Shown: piece by piece, positions 59,401-64,000 of the stretch | Layout of the letters: each line of letters begins with the position of its first letter | How positions within the stretch are numbered: position 1 is the first letter of the stretch | Assembly: GCF_026262505.1 (NCBI RefSeq) | Contig: NC_067206.1 | Span: 3,314,879-3,378,878 of the forward strand | Source of the DNA: Trichomonas vaginalis G3 | Lineage: Eukaryota > Parabasalia > Trichomonadida > Trichomonadidae | DNA: 64,000 bases | Direction: 5' to 3' | Notes under the pieces: generated by a model | Seen by the model: the letters and a program-made list of their open reading frames with translations, nothing else | Database searches by the model: none | What the model was told of the DNA's origin: nothing | Position numbers and translations under genes: made by a program

Positions 59401-59988
59401 TACTTCTTGAATATCTGGTTCATCTTGTGTGTTTTCATATTCTTTTTTGTAAAATAATTCGTTTTTTTCAAGAACTTGAAACCATTTCTTAAGAGAACCG
59501 AATAATGTATCTTGACTCTTTTTTACATCTAACATATCTTGACAATATTGAATAACTTGAGTTTTTGTTGAATCAAGAATTGCATCTGTGTTTACATCGC
59601 CATTCTGATTCATTTCGGGTGATATTTCTAGCATTTGAACTAACACGTCTTCATCAATGTTATCAAATGACTTGAGTATCGAATTAATTTTCTTAGAACT
59701 ATCGCCTATATTGTTGATATTCTCGGTTTTCTTATTTTGTAGTTCTAGTGATTCCATATTGATTGGATTTCTTTCATTTTCCATGTCTTTCCAAAAGTCT
59801 TCTTGTTTTGTTTCATCATAAAACCATCCATTAGGTAATAACGAGTCTTGTTTATTAGTTTTCTTTGGAATTGATTCAACATCTTGTAGCCCTCTTATTT
59901 TTGTTAGGTTAGAACGCGAAGTCAAAGGGGATTTCCCTTTAGACTCGTTCATAAACGTTATTTTATATTTTTTGATGTCGTTGAGCAA
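53473..59988 (-). CDS. Very long coiled-coil protein
   Basis: 2,171 residues. Coiled coil covers most of residues 200-920, 1,230-1,560 and 1,830-2,050. A non-coiled part around 940-1,080 (LFSLHKPRRYELFIAPGSRM, YSELFGLIPGKKPPLMVLSD) may be a folded domain. A disordered Ser/Pro/Asn-rich stretch lies at about 1,590-1,830 and the end is helical (AALAALSLIDNGDVADKVTQ). Likely a cytoskeletal, centrosomal or Golgi scaffold; trichomonads have elaborate cytoskeletons with many such proteins. No motor or enzyme motif seen. One uninterrupted frame of 6.5 kb. Confidence 0.75.
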   Translation of the reverse strand: MLNDIKKYKITFMNESKGKSPLTSRSNLTKIRGLQDVESIPKKTNKQDSLLPNGWFYDETKQEDFWKDMENERNPINMESLELQNKKTENINNIGDSSKKINSILKSFDNIDEDVLVQMLEISPEMNQNGDVNTDAILDSTKTQVIQYCQDMLDVKKSQDTLFGSLKKWFQVLEKNELFYKKEYENTQDEPDIQEVFMQFDQIMSELSTNSEKITYIHHDITDTWQKQAVALKKEVIQKDIQIHQLTESIEQLNQLNKRNAKNKKLQNEKLKENEIKQSMLDNYIKQVEEQKNQITKLKQQLLNLEASRAANSVNFNSTPSSFDPNQTNVDQIKLECEAKVTMLKQRIQQLEEESQTFNNKIQAERQIQKTIEKESNLKTKKIEEMEQALHKYIELLQLEKENNMNNQKIQPKEEKNDVNVDDLYLQIAQLKEGNKEIENKYQIEMNNIKEIERQKAAHERQVLIAAMNSKGTEKNEIIQEIVKNYDKKFETQKQEFDKINTDISKNLGNRISLLTKQYEQRIKDLNEEHTNEMITLQNTLNYNIRKAKIEINEEFNNKLQDFIRRSNEQEGQYKKTIQNLQDNNLNLKNQIKNLSEFIEKVTGEQPKISLTEELHVTKSLDLTSDLESKYMEEYLQKIKNEKEILQENYEWQIKQNKLYYEDLLKKELQKNAAEQKALLKNVIDSLSTVKMEGENQLTISKAIDDASNGLVKLNETEMTKVDTKEMIPVEESNKRIKIFTDRISQLTLQLNDKNDYSKEIERLNKKVAFLENLKKGNKNQDEFLQKMNEMEQSLREELREKDELIKEMQRSEELRGLFYGDMFDTEIFSHSPVDEYITLTKNETITRSQPEIILKQETDSSPLVKTKSNEVLIKEEVIEKKFVPAKIKVVKDDETKKEIRTIAVVKNQEKEVVKEIDDKTPIKPSDLIDTKVTVKVKKERPKLEISDVLFSLHKPRRYELFIAPGSRMVRPKITYSELFGLIPGKKPPLMVLSDDWSKTVLDNLQTTLKNILLAQKGVADDDKAKEDFLGTMKVALIDSNDRIIVNDKDFVTRIDKRIEEMNKEQSEAKQKTDSLSSEAIKPTNEVPFMEDNSYIYERPAPEPLNLDLDIKEIDLEGDTFTSSVNVCSEIIRFVSRYKENEQYIKNVLDGDLSAFEIYLTNHFKEFDQVCHNFLKNCLESNNCYSKNITQANDLQSLLMKLLKLCQVSKKKNISLQQKVTNYEATLQQQTIQIQEGLIDKLKDQSEKTNNEEVDKMMKINKINGILEAIDSFGLDFNENEVTKLETLKQKVSQQEDVDNLLDETETLIKEIKPLFLKKEKINMENEMTKVTDLNQVLDHKYKKYKHGYMEVINELKQVKVKNQNLEKRILALNDKIKEEQTSTENSISFYKTQLNTLNRIFENLTDEKIKENFSKTPSEITEMILKQINDMKSLINLNKIENENLKKLNEQKSAQNSDFEEIQLLKEKIQVLEEENKNLTSLQQKSDRQALFHELDLDKMRKENECEQTLSQNQKKQIDEILSENQNLRNEILEKDKNLQQLKFTLRQKDDQIDELNIRIVLGAYHDTKTRISEGIQTTLRIISRKSDKNKVANSNQTENPQKDVKFENEPYYYEDVEMDNGQFLRSGGFSSASFTDSSAIFDSVQKSESEKSNTSPLPMSSILANSNDNVNDSMPKFHLNLKTTKSDSQELLHEDSVEWVNCEEENPEIYDKFSEDLIDNSNEKNKVNDITNDSIQINVHKPLNWKISDNEKRKSILEQISDSNKSKIKRPMTSHLQKPRKPSIQLSKGDQDKLMIGEVSPGVRPLKGYTGKVTPPTQFKQILRMKSTPHPQNDLEVSPIKSARIPIDSDKKVTPTPKTSRTSLSEKPKTNTARSNYKMDNEVEVETIRITNVQIEKEDEKNKEKKPPIVSSPSFPQFEKFEKVPLTVRSAQNYNYNREKEINEFKVLIQKLRETISSQKKTIDQNEQLLSELKKKLNEQLSKNQKLQIEIVKSEDKARRSQIRYDNCSQRLEIAMNQISLKEEELQNLKRELNKLKSLTAPTISAFDRMRNAIKEQNKLKKENEMNKKIEDMVNKEMKNSNSNDVQSHLATLLQNTQKSAQRNEAKCRMWRNYEKKQITAALAALSLIDNGDVADKVTQFVLSNDNAKLFDLWSKRNAIKAFENEQQP

Positions 59989-60438
59989 ATTTTATCTGAA
60001 TTTTTCTGAAATCTTTAATAATGTGCTGAGAATGGAATTGCAAATTGTTTTTATTGAACAAAATCTAATTATCCCTCTAAATCTTTCGATATCCAAGATA
60101 ATTTATTAAAACTGTCGATTCAAATAGCTATCATTTAATTCTTCATTTAGTGTTTGATTGAGGTAATAAGTTTCAAGCAAATTTGTCTGTTTTATTGAAT
60201 CATTATCCGAAAGGAAGCCAACATTTGAGTGCAATTTTGAGATACATTATCAATTAACAAGTTTTATGCATGATGATGATATGTAATTACCAATTGATCT
60301 TAATTTAAAAATTGAATTCATCAAATATTGGGAGTTCTTGAACAAAAGTCAGAGAAATCTTTGTTTCTAAAGATAATATTTTAATAGACAAACTTGTTGT
60401 CTGTAATAAAAAGTCGGTTACAATATCAAGAAAAAAAA
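59989..60438. other. Divergent intergenic region
   Basis: About 450 bases between the divergent starts of the 2,171-residue gene and the membrane protein gene; both promoters must lie here. No repeat seen. Confidence 0.5.
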
Positions 60439-61335
60439 ATGGTGATATTGGTTTTATTTTTCGGATTGGCCAAATGTTTGAAATCATCGATCCAATTTCA
60501 GTCTCTCAAATTGAATTTCTCCGATGTTACTATTTCTATACCTAATGGCTACAATTTAATATTCCAACCTTCAGATAAAATTCGTATTAAAATCACAAAA
60601 GATAAACAGCAAAAGGCTTTTACTGTATATAAGGACCAATACATGCAAGTCTCTCGATCAAATATTACATTCAAAGCCTTCAAAAATTCCATTGTTCAAA
60701 TGTATTATTGGTTAATTCCAACTACCTTATGTGGCCGTTCAAGTGTTCATTTCTCTGCTGATAAGTCAATTCGTTTTAACAGTGAAACAACTACTCCAAG
60801 TTCAAAAATCTGTGTTTTTCCACAATCTAATGCTTATTCTCATGAACTTTACGGAAGCTTTACATCAAATAGCACAAATTGCAGTCTAAACTTCTATGCT
60901 ATTGAAAAGATGCATCTAAACGTTTTCCAAGGTTTCAGAGAGATGAAAGCCAAACTGAAGCAACCTGTATATTCCACGCCAGCAAATAATCATTACAAAT
61001 TAGATTTTTCAAGTCCATACTTCATGCAATACTCAAATTGCGGTGGTTCTGAATTAAAATTACAGATGTCCTCAAAAGTAGAGAGGCAATCACAGAAAAG
61101 TGCAGACTGTGGCGTTTACTCAATCCCTTCGATGAATTCTATGGGCGGATTGATGCTAAACAACCAACTTGGATTTGTTACGATAGAAAAGTGTTCAAAC
61201 AAGTCAGAAGATGTTGCTATATCATTGTTTTTAGTTTCTGGTGTTTTCTACATCTTTTCACTGTTTTTGATTTGTATTTTGTTCATTCCCGAAAAATCTT
61301 CTCCTTTATCAAAATTCCGCTTGTCATTGGCATAA
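60439..61335 (+). CDS. Type I membrane protein with short tail
   Basis: 298 residues from the ATG at 60,439, chosen because it begins a good signal peptide (MVILVLFFGLAKCLKSS). An ATG 15 codons upstream in frame would place charged residues before it. The ectodomain has sequons (NFS, NIT, NST, NCS, NKS) and several cysteines. A membrane span (VAISLFLVSGVFYIFSLFLI) is followed by a short basic tail. Same plan as 13,616-14,578, and likely a relative. Surface or endomembrane protein of unknown role. Confidence 0.6.
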   Translation: MVILVLFFGLAKCLKSSIQFQSLKLNFSDVTISIPNGYNLIFQPSDKIRIKITKDKQQKAFTVYKDQYMQVSRSNITFKAFKNSIVQMYYWLIPTTLCGRSSVHFSADKSIRFNSETTTPSSKICVFPQSNAYSHELYGSFTSNSTNCSLNFYAIEKMHLNVFQGFREMKAKLKQPVYSTPANNHYKLDFSSPYFMQYSNCGGSELKLQMSSKVERQSQKSADCGVYSIPSMNSMGGLMLNNQLGFVTIEKCSNKSEDVAISLFLVSGVFYIFSLFLICILFIPEKSSPLSKFRLSLA

Positions 61336-61829
61336 TTGGAATTAACTATTATATAATTTTTATACATAGATTAAATACTAATGTTTGTTCTATCAAATTT
61401 TTGCATTTTTCTAATGAATTTATCAACATTCCTCTAATATATACCAATGTAATACTATAATCAAACATTAAATTCATTCAATCATAATCATTTTAGAATT
61501 TGTTGGGAAAAATCTCAAAATTTTATAAGAAATAACGCCATTGATACCCATTCATCAAACGCTGCAATGAGTAGGTAATACTATTAAAAGTTCACCATGT
61601 CATATATCTTATTTTTAAGTAATTGAGCGATCAAATCTAATTTTGCTATATTTCTTCATAATGTTAATTTATTTAGAGTCATTCAGTATTTCATTGATAA
61701 TTATGTAGGTTATTCTATTACTTTAAGCAGTAATTCTCAACAAAATCTTCAATTGAATTTGAATTTTATCTAAAAACATCGAATTACTAAAAATAAATTA
61801 TTTTTAAATGACTAAAAAATAATAAAGAG
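61336..61829. other. AT-rich host DNA before element C
   Basis: About 490 bases with no gene. One imperfect hairpin, TACCCATTCAT with ATGAGTAGGTA (about 61,549-61,577), stands out. Otherwise nothing seen. Confidence 0.5.
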
Positions 61830-61838
61830 AAAAAAAAA

Positions 61839-61943
61839 GGTAGTGGGGCTTCCAGGCGCGTTGCGCCCTCTAGCCCCGAAGATGTTTAGTATAAATGAAG
61901 TTTTTATTCGGAGGGCTTCCAGGCGCGTTGCGCCCTCTAGCCC
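61839..61943 (+). repeat. Element C left terminal repeat with two hairpins
   Basis: The terminal hairpin GGGGCT...GGCGC-GTT-GCGCC...AGCCCC lies at 61,844-61,876. A second partial copy of the same hairpin follows at 61,911-61,943, directly after TTTTTATTCGG, a local direct duplication of about 68 bp. Confidence 0.8.
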
Positions 61944-62154
61944 ATAAGAAATTTTGCCCAAGACCCAAGAGGAGGACCGAACCCCAGCCGACCAGCCGGT
62001 GACAAAACCAAAACCGTTGTTATTTACATCATATTAATGGTGTCACTTTTTAAATGTCACTTTTTGTGTCACTTTTCACAAAATATATATGTTTTCATGT
62101 TTTGTCACTTTTCTGTCACTTTTCGAGTAAAAACATTTTTATTATTATATATAA

Positions 62155-62784
62155 ATGAATTTTACAAAACCACCGTTACCGTTCTTTGGAAATAAGAGTA
62201 GATGTAAAGATATTATATTGAGAGAACTTAAGAAACTACCGAATGGTCTAACATTTGTAGATTTGTTCGGTGGAAGTTTCTATATATCCCATTTGTGCCA
62301 TACAATATTCCCAGACTCAAAGATTATATGCAATGACTTCGACAACTATATGGACCGTCCCAAACATATTCCAGACACAAACAATATATTGAAAGAGTTA
62401 AAAGAAAAGATACCTATAGGTAAGATGGAACGTATACCATTAGATAAGAAAGATATTGTGAGAGAGGTTTTGAAAAAAGCAGAATATATAGACTGGGATA
62501 GTATATCTGCTAGACTATTATATAGTGGTGCTATAAGAGTTCATGACATTGAAACACTTATGTCAAAAGTTTTATATCTTAACTATACAAATGTTTTCAA
62601 AGAGGACATAGAAAAATATATTGAGGGTATAGAGTTTGTGAGATGTCATTGGACAGAGTTGTATGAAAAATATAAAGACAAGGAAAATGTTTTCTTTATA
62701 GTGGACCCACCGTTCTATAACACATGGGATTTTCAATACCAAGTAGACTGGACTTTGAGAAGCCTTTTCCCCCTTATAGAATGA
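62155..62784 (+). pseudogene. Adenine methyltransferase of element C, near-identical to 22,414 copy
   Basis: Carries KPPLPFFGNK, TFVDLFGGSF and DPPF as in element B's enzyme, with only scattered differences. The upstream 100 bp are also shared (TTTTATTATTATATATAAAT before the start). Its far end belongs to the zone where element C's arms are rearranged, so this copy is counted as broken. Confidence 0.65.
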
Positions 62785-62897
62785 GATAAGACGGTTATTT
62801 TACAAAACTGGCAACACTTTGACTGAGTAGTTTTTTGTGCTGAACAAATAGTGTCATATAAACATCTGTCAAAAACCGTTTTTTTACTTCACTTAAA

Positions 62898-64000
62898 ATG
62901 CCACGTAAGCTACGTAAGAATATACGTAAGAGGAAGGGAGCATTGAAACATCCAATAGTAAAACTAACACCACAACAACAGTTGCAACAACAAATGATGA
63001 ATGACCCCACTATGTTGCAACAAATGTCAAGCAACCCTATGCTTTTAAACCGAGTTATTGGTGCACAGAGTGGAGGTTTAAGAGCGGCACTTTTAGCGAA
63101 AATGGCAGGCTATGGTGGAGCTGCAGACGGAACAGCTTATAACCCTCAAAGTCAAATGAATTTGAGTTCACTCAAAAATCAAATAACAGATGTCAAAAAG
63201 TCAAACATAGACATACAGAAACAAATAAGTGAAAACGAAAAGAAACTAGAATATGACAGACACACAAAGAAACTCAATGAGTTAAACGTAGAGAAAAAGA
63301 AGAAAGAAGAACAACTGAAAGAACTAAGTACAGAGGAATATGCGAAAAAAGTGTCAGAAAAAGCAGCAGAAGTAGCAAAAATGGAACAAGATGTTATAAA
63401 TTTGAAAAACCATACTACTCAATATAAAGTACTGAAAGATGAAGAGATAAAACAAAAAGCCATGAAGACATATATGGATAGCGATGAGTATAAAAAAGAA
63501 GTTGAAGCAAATGTAAAGGCAGAAAAACTTTTACAGTTGCAAAACCAAACCGTACAGTATGAAAACTTAGCACAAGAAAGTAAAAATAACGACGCAGCCA
63601 TGCAAAAGGCAATGAAAAGCGCAGAATATATAAAAGCTAATAATGACTGGTTAGATGCCCAAGCCAACGCCAAAGCAGCCCAACTTATAGGGTCAATAAG
63701 GACAAAAATACAAGCGGATGAAGACAGTTCAAATGAAGCTTTAATGAATGCTGACTTTAAGAATGCCTTCGAAGCTCTTCATAGTAAGGTGAAACAAGTG
63801 AACGATTTCTCATCTGGAAAGAAACTGAAGTCTGAAGGTTTCGACAAAGAGTTAAGAGAAGTAGCACAAAATATGACGAAAATAACAGATGCAGCAACGA
63901 GACAGGCAGTTCAAAGTGCCTATGACGCCGTTAGAGCAACTGTTGTGGAAAGTCAAGAAAAAGAGTTACAACAGACCAAAACAGACCTAGTAAATGCTTT
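62898..64000 (+). CDS. Large coiled-coil structural protein, N-terminal 367 codons, runs off window
   Basis: ATG at 62,898 (MPRKLRKNIRKRKGALKHPI) opens a frame that is still open at base 64,000. The start is very basic, then Gln-rich (LTPQQQLQQQMMNDPTMLQQ), then a Gly/Ala-rich part (RAALLAKMAGYGGAADGTAY), then long coiled coil rich in K, E and Q from about residue 95. It is related to element B's minus-strand region 44,716-47,486. Basic N-termini suit DNA or RNA contact. Function unknown; a virion structural protein is inferred from context. Confidence 0.6.
   Translation, partial: MPRKLRKNIRKRKGALKHPIVKLTPQQQLQQQMMNDPTMLQQMSSNPMLLNRVIGAQSGGLRAALLAKMAGYGGAADGTAYNPQSQMNLSSLKNQITDVKKSNIDIQKQISENEKKLEYDRHTKKLNELNVEKKKKEEQLKELSTEEYAKKVSEKAAEVAKMEQDVINLKNHTTQYKVLKDEEIKQKAMKTYMDSDEYKKEVEANVKAEKLLQLQNQTVQYENLAQESKNNDAAMQKAMKSAEYIKANNDWLDAQANAKAAQLIGSIRTKIQADEDSSNEALMNADFKNAFEALHSKVKQVNDFSSGKKLKSEGFDKELREVAQNMTKITDAATRQAVQSAYDAVRATVVESQEKELQQTKTDLVNA

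Larger units (their letters stand above)
61830..64000. mobile_element. Element C: Polinton-like element of the B family, left end only
   Basis: Starts with an A-run and GGTAGTGGGGCTTCCAGG, the same terminal repeat as element B. The first part (to about 62.76 kb) matches B's left end including the methyltransferase; the rest (62.76-64.0 kb) matches the inverse of B's right arm (about 46.4-47.6 kb). So the arms are arranged differently from B. The element runs off the window. Few breaks in the part seen; high similarity to B suggests a young copy. Confidence 0.8.

Noticed and set aside
1-64000. tRNA, rRNA or known snRNA genes
   Set aside because: I looked for tRNA arm motifs and rRNA-like GC-rich conserved blocks and saw none; the hairpins do not form a cloverleaf with a T-loop motif.

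Overview
The window looks like a piece of a parabasalid (trichomonad) nuclear genome. The DNA is AT-rich and the host genes are long and uninterrupted. The host set is what trichomonads carry in large numbers: an R2R3 Myb protein, a DUF3447/ankyrin-like protein, very long coiled-coil proteins and single-pass membrane proteins with short tails. Three Polinton/Maverick-type virus-like elements sit among them. The species call (Trichomonas or Tritrichomonas) is inference. I saw no rRNA, tRNA or CRISPR.

Layout. 1-8,720: element A, a Polinton-like element whose left end lies outside the window (integrase, fibre gene cluster with a phage-type collar domain and collagen-like repeats, penton-like protein, packaging ATPase, small virion-type proteins). 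8,737-10,494: a gene-free stretch packed with about 20 consecutive foldback hairpins, the most unusual non-coding structure here. 11,101-21,891: four host genes on the minus strand (importin-7/8-like karyopherin, a type I membrane protein, a 966-residue coiled-coil protein, a Sec7 Arf-GEF of the GBF1/BIG type). 22,139-49,122: element B, about 27 kb, bounded by short terminal inverted repeats that contain a hairpin. It carries an adenine methyltransferase, fibre genes, integrase, small virion proteins, gene cassettes flanked by GATC-centred palindromes (KilA-N and GIY-YIG proteins), a packaging ATPase, an SF3 helicase and penton-like region duplicated in tandem (2.94 kb), a major-capsid-like region, a large coiled-coil virion-type gene and an acidic-tail protein. 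49,123-61,829: host DNA with hairpins, a 120-bp triplication, a perfect DNA three-way junction, and Myb, DUF3447, 2,171-residue coiled-coil and membrane-protein genes. 61,830-64,000: left end of element C, same family as B but with its arms rearranged.

How the parts fit. The elements encode an integration enzyme, a packaging motor and capsid-like proteins, plus a fibre that resembles a receptor-binding appendage. B carries an SF3 helicase, and no protein-primed DNA polymerase is visible anywhere in the window, so B may be closer to polinton-like viruses or virophages than to PolB Mavericks. Divergent element genes share 16-18 bp spacers with a near-palindromic motif, which act as very compact two-way promoters if the start codons are right. 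Elements are treated as fossils: A shows about five interruptions, B several tens (mostly 27-47 kb), C few in the part seen.
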